From the NCBI GenBank assembly GCA_934320895.1, contig CAKRFY010000038.1, positions 1 to 24,378 on the forward strand: a stretch of DNA of 24,378 bases, in the 5' to 3' direction. The notes beneath the pieces were generated by a model, which had not been told where the DNA came from, did no database searches, and was given only the letters and a program-made list of their open reading frames with translations. Position 1 is the first letter of the stretch. Every line of letters starts with the position of its first letter. A program made the translations under genes and the position numbers. This DNA comes from an uncultured Lachnospiraceae bacterium. GTDB taxonomy: Bacteria > Bacillota > Clostridia > Lachnospirales > Lachnospiraceae. Shown here in pieces: positions 7,678 to 15,170 of the stretch.

Positions 7678-8169
7678 ATGAAAAGCTATGACAAAGTCAT
7701 ATTTGTAAGCAAGGGAAATACATTCAGCAGTCCACTTGTTGAGGCTATTTATAGAATGAAGGCTCCGAACTGGCTTCCAAATTCTATATCCAGAGGGACG
7801 GTCGTATTATTTTCTGAACCGATAAATCCAAAAGTGAACGTTCTTCTTAGTAGTCATGATATGAATATAAGTAATCATGAAAATTCAAAACAGCTTATAC
7901 AGGAGGATATAACTGATAATACACTTTTGCTTACGATGACATTTAGTGATAAGTTAAAGGTTATTGAGGATCTTGGAGTCTCTAATAATGTATATACATT
8001 AGGTGAATATATAGAGGATGATGCGGATATATCGGATCCGTTTGATCCTGATGAGACTTTATATGATAAATTTTTTGAAGAAGTTTCAGAAAAAATTGAA
8101 AAAGTAATATTGCATATGGAAGCAGAGTATCATGAAAATGAGGATTCTGACATAAATACAAAAAATTAA
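7678..8169 (+). CDS. YwlE-like low-molecular-weight phosphatase homologue, active site lost
   Basis: 163 residues from the ATG at 7678 (AAAGGAG 6 bp upstream). The overall fold matches low-molecular-weight protein tyrosine/arginine phosphatases: a beta-strand plus P-loop at the N-terminus (KVIFVSKGNTFSSP), an LLSSHDMNISNHENSK segment matching the conserved helix region, LLLTMT, and the general-acid loop as DPFD with Asp120. The family P-loop is CxGNxCRS. Here the nucleophilic Cys is Ser11 and the phosphate-binding Arg is Ser17, so catalysis by the family mechanism is not expected. The frame is intact with no stop, and the gene sits exactly where ywlE lies between ywlC and ywlF (rpiB), so this is a diverged homologue, not random decay. 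A binding or regulatory role is inference. Confidence 0.8.
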   Translation: MKSYDKVIFVSKGNTFSSPLVEAIYRMKAPNWLPNSISRGTVVLFSEPINPKVNVLLSSHDMNISNHENSKQLIQEDITDNTLLLTMTFSDKLKVIEDLGVSNNVYTLGEYIEDDADISDPFDPDETLYDKFFEEVSEKIEKVILHMEAEYHENEDSDINTKN

Positions 8170-8186
8170 AATGTGGAGGTAAAAAA

Positions 8187-8615
8187 ATGATAGCAATTGG
8201 AAGTGACCATGGTGGTTTTGGACTTAAGCAGGAAGTGATATCTCATTTGAAAGAACAGGGGATCGAATATAAAGATTATGGATGTTATGACGAAAGTTCA
8301 TGTGACTATCCGATTTATGCAAAAAAAGTTGCAAACGCAATCGTTAATGGTGAGTGCGATAAAGGAATACTTATATGTGGGACAGGTATAGGAATTTCAA
8401 TAGCAGCAAATAAAATTAAGGGTATAAGAGCAGCTCTTTGTCATGATACATTTAGTGCACAGGCGACAAGGGAGCATAATGATGCAAATATTCTCGCTAT
8501 GGGTGCAAGAGTAATAGGACCAGGATATGCACTTAAAGTAGTTGATACTTTTTTAAATACAGAATTTTCAAATGATGAGAGACATATCAGAAGGATTAAT
8601 CTTATTGAAGAATAA
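8187..8615 (+). CDS. rpiB: Ribose-5-phosphate isomerase B
   Basis: 142 residues, full length for RpiB. It interconverts ribose-5-phosphate and ribulose-5-phosphate in the pentose phosphate pathway. Seen motifs: IGSDHGGFGLK at the N-terminus, ILICGTGIGISIAANK with catalytic Cys64, and the CHDTFSAQATREHNDANILAMGARV region that completes the phosphate site. The start has GGAGG 8 bp upstream, 17 bp after the phosphatase homologue, so it is the last gene of the cluster. Its final codon and stop lie inside the left copy of a 33-bp direct repeat. No terminator is seen behind it, which may reflect loss of the original downstream sequence to an insertion. Confidence 0.95.
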   Translation: MIAIGSDHGGFGLKQEVISHLKEQGIEYKDYGCYDESSCDYPIYAKKVANAIVNGECDKGILICGTGIGISIAANKIKGIRAALCHDTFSAQATREHNDANILAMGARVIGPGYALKVVDTFLNTEFSNDERHIRRINLIEE

Positions 8616-8643
8616 TGCTTGCTTTAATTACAAACTTGACAGT
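8611..8643 (+). repeat. Left copy of 33-bp perfect direct repeat (DR-L)
   Basis: All 33 positions are identical to 15171-15203; the match stops on both sides (G versus T before, T versus A after). It begins AATAATGCTTGCTTTAATTA and ends CTTGACAGT. It covers the last bases and stop codon of rpiB. It contains TTGACA (8636-8641), but 17 bp further the sequence is CTGTTT, so no promoter is completed here. Confidence 0.95.
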
Positions 8644-8918
8644 TCAGAATAAATTTTGCTGTTTCAAAATCTAGTTGATAAAGAGTCTTTAAAACAATTT
8701 AACATACCTGTTTATTGTTTTTTGGAAAATGAATTATGTTAGTGCAATTTAGTTCCTACTTGATGATTTTGATAATATGCAACAGACTATATTATAAGAA
8801 CCGCTTCGCGAACCTTATAATCGATTGGCGGCACAAGAGCAGTGCCTTTTATCAGAAATTACTTTATAATTTCTGATAAGTTATATTAAATAAAAGCCAG
8901 CAGGAAGGAAATGTAGAA
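8644..8918 (+). other. Structured leader of the two-component operon
   Basis: No gene. Three hairpins in series: ATTATAAG (8791-8798) with CTTATAAT (8814-8821); GGCAC with GTGCC around AAGAGCA (about 8830-8846) followed by TTTT; and a perfect 13-bp stem TTATCAGAAATTA (8849-8861) with TAATTTCTGATAA (8867-8879) around CTTTA. The second looks like a short intrinsic terminator, so attenuation ahead of the regulator gene is possible. A convincing promoter was not found. Confidence 0.5.
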
Positions 8919-9605
8919 ATGGTGGTTGGAATTTGCGATGATTGTAAAGAGGACAGAGAGAAAATAAAATTAATTTGTGAAAAATTTCTAGCACAACTGC
9001 CAGGTGCATATCAAATTTTGGAATTTGAAAATGGCAAGGAACTGATGGCAAGCGATACAGACATGGAACTTATTATTTTAGATATTGAGATGCCAGAATT
9101 ATCAGGGATTGATGTAAAAGAACATTTGCAGAGGATGGGAAAACGCACAATGATAATTTTTGTTACAAATCATGACGAACTTGTTTTATCAGCTTTTGGC
9201 ATTAATGTATATGGTTTTGTAATAAAAAAGACATTAGAGCGACAACTTGTGACAATGTTAGAATCTGCGATTATGATTATCAATCAATATGTAATGCTTG
9301 CTGGAGAGATTGATAGTCGAGAAATTTTATATGTTAAATCAGAGAGAGTATATAGCAAGTTGTATATGTCTGATGGTTCGAATAAGCTATTGCGCATACC
9401 TTTAAAAAATCTTGAGAAGAAATTGGAAGTTGTTGGATTTATTCGTACGCATAGAACCTATTTGGTGAATGGAAGATGGATTAATAAAATTTTAAAAAAA
9501 GAAGTTTATGTGGAAGAAAAAAGAATACCGATTTCAATAAGATTACAGGGCGAGGTGAATCGAAAGTACAGAGAATACTGTGAAAAAAATGCGAGGTATT
9601 GTTAA
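8919..9605 (+). CDS. LytTR-family response regulator
   Basis: 228 residues. The receiver domain (about 1-120) has the acidic pair Asp7/Asp8, the phospho-acceptor Asp55 in LIILDIEMPE, Thr in IFVTNHDE and a Lys in FVIKK, so it is complete. The C-terminal LytTR DNA-binding domain (about 130-228) has ILYVKSERVYSKLY and FIRTHRTYLVNGRWI, the hallmark pattern. It belongs to the AgrA/ComE type that reads paired direct repeats upstream of promoters. The start has GGAAGGAAATG upstream. The kinase gene overlaps its stop. It probably activates the promoter at 11063-11092, whose upstream repeats fit such a protein; that is inference. Arg codons CGC/CGA are more frequent here than in the house-keeping neighbours. 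Confidence 0.93.
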   Translation: MVVGICDDCKEDREKIKLICEKFLAQLPGAYQILEFENGKELMASDTDMELIILDIEMPELSGIDVKEHLQRMGKRTMIIFVTNHDELVLSAFGINVYGFVIKKTLERQLVTMLESAIMIINQYVMLAGEIDSREILYVKSERVYSKLYMSDGSNKLLRIPLKNLEKKLEVVGFIRTHRTYLVNGRWINKILKKEVYVEEKRIPISIRLQGEVNRKYREYCEKNARYC

Positions 9606-10873
9606 TGGGATTGGAAGAGTGGATGTTATGGATAGTGACAGAAACGATTAAGTATCTCTTGATTACTTTTGGTGTGTTTGGATTTGAATTTAGAGATGCA
9701 AAAAGAAAGTATCTTTGCAGTTTATATTTGTTTGTGGGGATTCCAGTACTTATATATTTTGATATAAATACTTTACTATATCGAACTATGTGGGGAATAA
9801 TTATAATTTTTGTTTTGTTTAAAGGAAAAATTGAAAAAAAAATACAGGCATTTATTTTGGAATATATTATGGTATCAATAATAGATTTGTTTTTTTGGAG
9901 TATTTGCATTAATGTGATTTTTCGCGATTTAAAAAAAGATAGTGTATTTGTCGATCAGATTGCAAATGCTTGTGGTGTATTTTTTTGGTTAGTAACTGTT
10001 ATCTTACTGAGAAAGGAAAAAAAGATTATAAATCGATGTTTTTTTCAAATGCCCAAAAGATATTTTTTCGCTTTATTATCAATTCTTCTTGGATTAACAG
10101 TTATGGTGGGAAGCATTCAATTTAGTCTGCTAGAAGAAAATTTTCCAGAAACATTACGGCGTTTTTCTTTACTTACGGGGTTGATTGTAACATTATTAGT
10201 ATTAATAGGATGTATAGCGTTTATATATACGCTGTATTCTAAAAAAGAATTAGAAACTGCGCGAGAAATTGAAAAAGTGCGTCTAGACAGTCAACAAAAA
10301 TATTACGAAGATGTATTAAAAAAGGATGAGGGAATAAGACAATTTCGGCATGATATAACTAAGCATATGTCTGTAATTAAAAAGTTATGTGAAAAAAATA
10401 ACATAGAAGAGGCAAAGAGATATGTGGATTTATTGTATGTTGATTATCAGCAGTATGAGGTTGTATATACTGGGAATATTGTCTCAGATTGTTTTATTAG
10501 TTCTACAATAGATAATTTACGCAGTGAGCCGGAATTTGAATATAAGATTATTGGAAAATTTCCTGAACAAATAAGAATTAGTAACAATGATTTATGTATT
10601 GTATTAGCGAATGCTTTAGAAAATGCACAAAATGAATTAAAAAAGGTTGATGGTAAAAAAGAGTTGCGAATTGCTATAAAAAATTATAAGGAAAGAATTT
10701 TTTTGACAATTGAGAATACGGCATTGGCTGAAGATACAAAGAATTTATATAACGGAATTACGCAGGGACACGGTTATGGTACTGTTAACATGAAAAGAGT
10801 TGTAGAAAAGTATGGTGGAACAATTGAATTTTTATTTGAAAAGAACATATTTACAGTTAAAATTTTTATTTGA
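9605..10873 (+). CDS. AgrC/ComD-type sensor histidine kinase (GHKL ATPase)
   Basis: 422 residues from the ATG at 9605, which shares a base with the regulator's TAA; GAGG lies 8 bp upstream, and a TTG two codons earlier is less likely. The first ~205 residues hold about six membrane spans, a peptide-sensing module in this family. After a coiled linker comes the phospho-acceptor region FRHDITKH with His249, the FRHD form typical of HPK10 kinases. The ATPase has an N-box NALENAQNE and a glycine box GHGYGTVNMKRVVEKYGG, with the D-box reduced as is normal in the family. It should sense an extracellular peptide and phosphorylate the paired regulator. No AgrB/AgrD-type signal genes are seen nearby. 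Confidence 0.92.
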   Translation: MGLEEWMLWIVTETIKYLLITFGVFGFEFRDAKRKYLCSLYLFVGIPVLIYFDINTLLYRTMWGIIIIFVLFKGKIEKKIQAFILEYIMVSIIDLFFWSICINVIFRDLKKDSVFVDQIANACGVFFWLVTVILLRKEKKIINRCFFQMPKRYFFALLSILLGLTVMVGSIQFSLLEENFPETLRRFSLLTGLIVTLLVLIGCIAFIYTLYSKKELETAREIEKVRLDSQQKYYEDVLKKDEGIRQFRHDITKHMSVIKKLCEKNNIEEAKRYVDLLYVDYQQYEVVYTGNIVSDCFISSTIDNLRSEPEFEYKIIGKFPEQIRISNNDLCIVLANALENAQNELKKVDGKKELRIAIKNYKERIFLTIENTALAEDTKNLYNGITQGHGYGTVNMKRVVEKYGGTIEFLFEKNIFTVKIFI

Positions 10874-10943
10874 ATCTTAAAATATATAATATAAAATAGA
10901 ATACATATTTTCAGAAAATATTTCGTTTAGCTTTTATGGAGTG

Positions 10944-10992
10944 ATGCCAGAGTAGAATTAAAAATTTTTATTCAACTCTGGCATTGTTTTTA
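10944..10992 (+). terminator. Intrinsic terminator after the kinase gene
   Basis: ATGCCAGAGT (10944-10953) pairs perfectly with ACTCTGGCAT (10975-10984), followed by TGTTTTTAT. It separates the two-component operon from the regulated promoter just downstream. Confidence 0.85.
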
Positions 10993-11024
10993 TAGAAAAA
11001 TAGTTATTCTTTGAAGGATTTTTT

Positions 11025-11056
11025 GCGTTAGGAACAAAAAAAAAGCGTTGGGAACA
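11025..11056 (+). promoter_or_regulatory. Putative LytTR operator: paired direct repeats
   Basis: GCGTTAGGAACA (11025-11036) and GCGTTGGGAACA (11045-11056) differ at one of 12 positions and start 20 bp apart, about two helical turns. The second ends 6 bp before a -35 box. This is the arrangement used by AgrA/ComE-type LytTR activators. Confidence 0.65.
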
Positions 11057-11062
11057 TTTGGA

Positions 11063-11092
11063 TTGAAAGTGTAATACAAAGTCTTTTATAAT
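11063..11092 (+). promoter_or_regulatory. Regulated promoter of the peptide/ABC transporter transcript
   Basis: TTGAAA (11063-11068), an 18-bp spacer, TATAAT (11087-11092). Transcription should start near 11099 and could run through the small frames into the ABC genes, since no strong terminator lies between. Confidence 0.7.
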
Positions 11093-11162
11093 GCAAATAT
11101 AGAGATTTGGCAGAAACAAAGACAATACAAATAAGAATACTGATTGGTAGGTGAAAGTGAAA

Positions 11163-11219
11163 ATGAGTACATATGACACAAATAGTATATATGAATGGTT
11201 GAAAAAAATATTTGGCTGA
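11163..11219 (+). CDS. 18-residue peptide frame directly downstream of the LytTR promoter
   Basis: The frame encodes MSTYDTNSIYEWLKKIFG, begins with ATG and is preceded by TAGGTGAAAGTGA, a fair ribosome site. It is the first frame on the transcript from the promoter at 11063. Two readings are possible: a real small peptide, or the N-terminal stub of an acyl-carrier-like protein whose end survives at 11569-11701. The pattern SIYEWLKKIF looks like the first helix of a carrier protein, which slightly favours the stub. It has no Cys, no double-Gly leader and no signal peptide. Confidence 0.3.
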   Translation: MSTYDTNSIYEWLKKIFG

Positions 11220-11255
11220 AATTAGTTTAGTTGTATAAAATGGTAAATTCTACAT

Positions 11256-11285
11256 GGATTTGAGTTGCATATTAACTCAAATTCC
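11256..11285 (+). other. Hairpin in the leader region
   Basis: GGATTTGAGTT (11256-11266) pairs with AACTCAAATTCC (11274-11285) with one bulged base. No T-tract follows, so it is not a terminator. Otherwise the stretch 11220-11447 holds no recognisable gene. Confidence 0.4.
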
Positions 11286-11447
11286 AACAAGAAATTTGTA
11301 AATTAAAAAAGTAATTAAAAAGTTTATATTTTTTACAGAGTTAATCTTCAATGTTAATTAAAATATTTGGTGATATTATGATATACCATTTTATAAAATC
11401 AAATATGATATCTTGATGAAAAGTATAGAATACTAGGAGAAAATATT

Positions 11448-11585
11448 ATGGATAGATATTTCTTTTCAAAAAAATGTAAAATTCTCAAAAAAGGAAATAG
11501 AATTATTGCTTACAATAAAATTACAGGTGAATGTATAAAAATTTCTTTAGAATGTTGGAAAATAATAAACTATATTGACATATGA
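11448..11585 (+). pseudogene. N-terminal remnant of a radical-SAM peptide maturase (probable)
   Basis: A 45-codon frame with a good start (AGGAG at 11435-11439, 8 bp before ATG). The product begins MDRYFFSKKCKILKKGN and continues IIAYNKITGECIKISLECWKII. This strand-rich start with a YNxxTG segment resembles the N-terminal recognition part of radical-SAM/SPASM enzymes that modify ribosomal peptides; the CxxxCxxC iron-sulfur motif would lie further downstream and is absent. The frame ends at TGA 11583-11585, and the other frame carries on with an unrelated carrier-like segment, so a deletion joint is likely near 11575. The alternative is a real small protein of 45 residues. The assignment is by eye and tentative. 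Confidence 0.4.
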
Positions 11586-11701
11586 ATTAATGTTAGAGTG
11601 TGAGAAAAAATTGGGAGTAAAAATTAATATGCAAGAATTAGCAGTGAAAGATTTTTATTCATTTGAAAACTTAGCACACTATATATATGACTACCGTATC
11701 T
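11569..11701 (+). pseudogene. C-terminal remnant of an acyl-carrier-like protein (probable)
   Basis: Open frame without its own start, overlapping the end of the preceding remnant in another frame. It reads YELMLECEKKLGVKINM then QELAVKDFYSFENLAHYI and ends at TAA 11699-11701. This matches the last half of carrier proteins (helix II, the 'LGVKI' strand turn, then the FxSFENLxxYI helix), after the missing DSL-serine motif. Acyl-carrier-related proteins are known next to radical-SAM peptide maturases in clostridial peptide-modification clusters, so the two remnants fit one lost cluster. It ends 17 bp before the ABC ATPase gene. Confidence 0.45.
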
Positions 11702-11718
11702 AAAGTGGAGGGAGAAAA

Positions 11719-12411
11719 ATGAATACACAAAAAAATATAGTAGAGGTAAAAGGCTTATCGAAGATTTACAAGCAGGACGATCAGGAAGTAAAGGCATTGG
11801 ACAATGTATCACTTTCAGTACATAAGGGAGAATTTGTTGCAGTTGTTGGAAAGTCAGGCAGTGGTAAGAGTACTTTTTTACATATGATTGGAGGTCTGGA
11901 TGATGCCACATCAGGTGCGGTGATGATTTGCGGTAAGGAAATTTTTCAAATGAAGCAGAAGGAACTAACTGAGTTTAGGCGTGAGAGGATTGGATTTATA
12001 TTTCAAAGCTATAATCTTCTTCCAGTTTTGAATGTATATGACAACATCATTTTTCCGTTAGAGCTTGCGAAGCGAAAGGTGGATAGGGAGTTTGTAGATG
12101 CAATTATCAAAGTGCTTGGAATTGAAGAAAAGAAAAATTATATGCCAAGTCAGCTATCTGGTGGACAGCAGCAAAGAGTTGCCATTGCAAGGGCGTTGGC
12201 TATGAAGCCAATGATTATACTTGCAGATGAACCGACAGGTAATCTGGATAGCAAAAATACAGAACAGGTAATCAAGCTGTTAAGAATGACTGCAAAAAAG
12301 CTGGGACAAACAGTAATTTTGATTACGCACGATCAAGAGATTGCATCTTTTTGTGAGCGCACCATTACTTTAGAAGATGGAAAGTTGGTAAACGATACAA
12401 AGGTTGACTAG
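11719..12411 (+). CDS. ABC transporter ATP-binding protein (MacB/LolD type)
   Basis: 230 residues with all motifs: Walker A GKSGSGKST (about 42-50), Q-loop FQSYNLLPVL, signature LSGGQQQRVA, Walker B MIILADEPTG and the switch His in LITHD. This type powers FtsX/MacB-fold permeases, which expel or sense peptides and antibiotics rather than import nutrients. GGAGGG lies 7-8 bp before the ATG. It pairs with the permease gene starting 11 bp after its stop. Placement behind a LytTR-controlled promoter and next to peptide-modification remnants suggests export of, or immunity to, a small peptide; the substrate is inference. Confidence 0.95.
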   Translation: MNTQKNIVEVKGLSKIYKQDDQEVKALDNVSLSVHKGEFVAVVGKSGSGKSTFLHMIGGLDDATSGAVMICGKEIFQMKQKELTEFRRERIGFIFQSYNLLPVLNVYDNIIFPLELAKRKVDREFVDAIIKVLGIEEKKNYMPSQLSGGQQQRVAIARALAMKPMIILADEPTGNLDSKNTEQVIKLLRMTAKKLGQTVILITHDQEIASFCERTITLEDGKLVNDTKVD

Positions 12412-12422
12412 GGGGTGGTTTG

Positions 12423-15017
12423 ATGAAACATAAAACACATATTTTAAATCGCTATATATTCAATTGTATCAAGATGTCAAAATTCAGAAATATTATGATG
12501 CTTCTGACAATTGCGTTGACAACGACGCTTTTTACTGTGATTTTTATATTGGGAGTACAGAGTAGTAAGGTTATGCAGAATGAAGAAGCAAGAAGGACGG
12601 GACTTTTGGCGGAAGGTTGGTATGATAAGGCAACAGAGAAAGAATATAATGCGATAAAGAGTAACCAGAAGATAAAGGAAATTTCTTATAATGTATTGGT
12701 TGGATGGTGGGATAATGAAAAGCTTGCAAACAGGTCTACTGAGATTCGCTGGGCAGCAGATGAGCAGGCAGCGGCAATGATGTACTCCAAGCCAGAGGTT
12801 GGCAGGATGCCTAAGAAAAGTGATGAGATTTTAGTGGATACTTATGTACTCAAAGCATTTAACCTTCCTAAAAAGCTGAATCAAAAAGTAGATATGTCTT
12901 TTTCTTTCTTGAATAAAAAGTATAATAAAAGTTTTACAATAGTAGGTTATTATCCAGAGAATAAAAGTTCTATTGCATCGGAGGTATATATATCTTTTGC
13001 CTATATGAAAGAGCTTTATCGTCAGATTGACATAAAAAACTTTGTTGAGATATCAAAGAAGCAATATTATGGTGCAGGGTTACGAAGCATTATGTATAAC
13101 ATTAGAGACAAGAGTAAGCTGTCGGAAGAATATTGCAGAAGCCTTTTGGAAGAGTCAGGAATTAAAACAGAGAAAAAGGAGTCCTATGCGAATCCTGCCT
13201 ATATAGGAAATTCTCTGGATTCTTCCTCATTGGCGTTTCTTGGTATATGCTGTGTGATTGTCATGCTTGCAGGGTATCTGACAATTTACAATATATTTCA
13301 GATATCAGTTTATAAGGATATTGCACAGTATGGAATCTTAAATATGATAGGAGCAACGAAAAAGCATTTTGCAAAAATTATTCGGATGCAGTCTCTTATT
13401 TTGAGTGTGATAGCAATTCCAATAGGACTTGTTATTGGGCATTTTGCAGGAATGTATTTTTTGCCAAAGTTTATGAGGTTGAGTGTTGGAAAATATGCAG
13501 ATGCAGTTGGAAAAGTATCGATAGAGCCAGGTATTTATTTGATTAGTGCATTGCTAGTATTTGTTACGGTGGCAATAAGCTGTAGAAAACCTGCCAAGAC
13601 AGCAGCTGGTGTCACGCCAGTTGAAGCTGTTCGTTTTGATGTGTCTTGCAACGGGAATGTAAAGACAAAGAAAAGCAGTAAAAGACCTACGATTGCATTT
13701 TTGGCGTATGAGAATGTATTTAAGGATAAAAAGAAAGCAATTTTGACGATAATGTCTATGACAATGTCATGTGTACTTTTTATGTGTGTATTCTCATTTG
13801 CCGATAGTTTTAGTATTGAGAAGTATGTTGGAAAAACAGCTTTGGGAGATGTTCAGTTGCTCAATAAAAATTGGAATAGTAATAATCCAGAAATATCAAA
13901 GGATGGAATAATTGATTATGCGATAAAATATGATGTTTATCAGGAAGTGAAGAATGTAGAAGGTGTAAAGGATGCATATAAGGTGTATTATAAATCGGAT
14001 ATTGATAAAGCAAGTAAAAGTATGATTCAAAAGATGACTGAATATTTAAAACAAGGCGAACTGGATGAATCCGACGATACGCTTGCAGAGGTGCTGTCGG
14101 GGAAAAAGTCACTGTCGGAAAATCGATATTTTATCAGTGAGGGATTGTTAGATGATTTGAAAGTTGTAAAAGGTAAAATTGATAAAGAAAAATTTTTATC
14201 AGGCAAATATGTTATCGAAGCCCGAACAGAGGGAAATAAAAATGCGTTAAACTATTGCAATATAGGAGATAAGATTTCAATGAGCTATCCTGATATTACA
14301 TCTAAGAGTATTCAGGATGGCGATTACAAGGCATATACTAAAAATTTGCAAACAGAGCGTACTGTAATGGCAATTGTGGATATTCCTTATAATATGTTTC
14401 CAACCTACAGAACGAGCAATGCGTTTATTACGATTTCATCGTTGAAGGATTTGAAGACAATTGGATTGCAGTCGGAGCTTACCAGTGTGATATTGGATGT
14501 GGATTCCATATATTCAACAAGCGTAAATGATTGGGCAGACAGTTATATTTCAAAATCGAATTTGAATATGGATTATGTATCGAAAAAGTCAATGGAAAAG
14601 AATTATGAAGGACTTGTTAGTACCGTGAAGATAATAGGCGGTGGACTTAGTTTTATCGTTGCATTGATTGGAATTTTAAACTATGCCAACACATTTATAA
14701 CAGGGATTATCAGCAGACGAAAAGAATTTGGAATGTTAAGAAGTATTGGGACAACGCAGGAACAGTTAAAGGAACTGTTACTATTTGAAAATATGTATCA
14801 GGTAGCATATATATCGGTATTGGGAATTGTGATTGGAACAGGCTCATCTTATCTATGTATTCAATTGATTTCTAATATAATGGATTTTTTCGTCTATCGT
14901 GTAGCAATTGTGCCAATTATATTTGAAATTGCATTATTTATTGTGATTGGGGTAACATTATCAATGTGGGGATATCGTTTGAATAAAGGAAGTATAGTGG
15001 AGGCAATACGCGAATAG
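12423..15017 (+). CDS. FtsX-family ABC permease, duplicated form (8 predicted membrane spans)
   Basis: 864 residues from the ATG at 12423, with GGGGGTGG just upstream; a TTG one codon earlier is less likely. Two halves each show one span, a large extracellular domain, then three spans: spans near 22-45, then 268-292, 325-350 and 370-388; second half near 440-462, then about 735-757, 795-815 and 835-855. The two outer domains (about 46-265 and 463-725) are the peptide-handling parts in MacB-type proteins. FtsX signatures are seen at YGILNMIGATKKHF and EFGMLRSIGTTQEQL, the coupling regions to the ATPase. It is not the ten-span BceB form. No proper terminator was seen after it. Confidence 0.92.
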   Translation: MKHKTHILNRYIFNCIKMSKFRNIMMLLTIALTTTLFTVIFILGVQSSKVMQNEEARRTGLLAEGWYDKATEKEYNAIKSNQKIKEISYNVLVGWWDNEKLANRSTEIRWAADEQAAAMMYSKPEVGRMPKKSDEILVDTYVLKAFNLPKKLNQKVDMSFSFLNKKYNKSFTIVGYYPENKSSIASEVYISFAYMKELYRQIDIKNFVEISKKQYYGAGLRSIMYNIRDKSKLSEEYCRSLLEESGIKTEKKESYANPAYIGNSLDSSSLAFLGICCVIVMLAGYLTIYNIFQISVYKDIAQYGILNMIGATKKHFAKIIRMQSLILSVIAIPIGLVIGHFAGMYFLPKFMRLSVGKYADAVGKVSIEPGIYLISALLVFVTVAISCRKPAKTAAGVTPVEAVRFDVSCNGNVKTKKSSKRPTIAFLAYENVFKDKKKAILTIMSMTMSCVLFMCVFSFADSFSIEKYVGKTALGDVQLLNKNWNSNNPEISKDGIIDYAIKYDVYQEVKNVEGVKDAYKVYYKSDIDKASKSMIQKMTEYLKQGELDESDDTLAEVLSGKKSLSENRYFISEGLLDDLKVVKGKIDKEKFLSGKYVIEARTEGNKNALNYCNIGDKISMSYPDITSKSIQDGDYKAYTKNLQTERTVMAIVDIPYNMFPTYRTSNAFITISSLKDLKTIGLQSELTSVILDVDSIYSTSVNDWADSYISKSNLNMDYVSKKSMEKNYEGLVSTVKIIGGGLSFIVALIGILNYANTFITGIISRRKEFGMLRSIGTTQEQLKELLLFENMYQVAYISVLGIVIGTGSSYLCIQLISNIMDFFVYRVAIVPIIFEIALFIVIGVTLSMWGYRLNKGSIVEAIRE

Positions 15018-15170
15018 AAAGATGTTGATGTGGTTGGAAGTAAAATGACAACGCAGATTGGAAAAAATTATTGATACATATTCATATGATTATAAAAGAA
15101 TAGGTTTCAGTAATTATTCTACTTATTATGTAGGAAGCTGGGGATTTTAATCGTTACAAGTAGAGAAAAT
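15018..15170. other. Intergenic tail of the island, no supported gene
   Basis: Between the permease stop and the right repeat copy. A short open frame ends at 15150 (final residues YSTYYVGSWGF) but has no good start or ribosome site; it may be a remnant. No terminator hairpin with a T-tract was found. Confidence 0.5.

Noticed and set aside
12423..15017. Permease as a BceB-type bacitracin sensor/transporter
   Set aside because: BceB has ten spans with one large outer loop; here two outer domains and about eight spans in a duplicated layout are seen, and the kinase is AgrC-type, not BceS-type.
15058..15150. 30-codon frame ending in YSTYYVGSWGF, bacteriocin-like composition
   Set aside because: Only a TTG start with no ribosome site; too short to support as a gene. 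Kept as a possible remnant only.
8644..15170. Island as a classical integrative element or IS-flanked transposon
   Set aside because: No integrase, transposase, relaxase or terminal inverted repeats could be seen; only the direct repeats support mobility.
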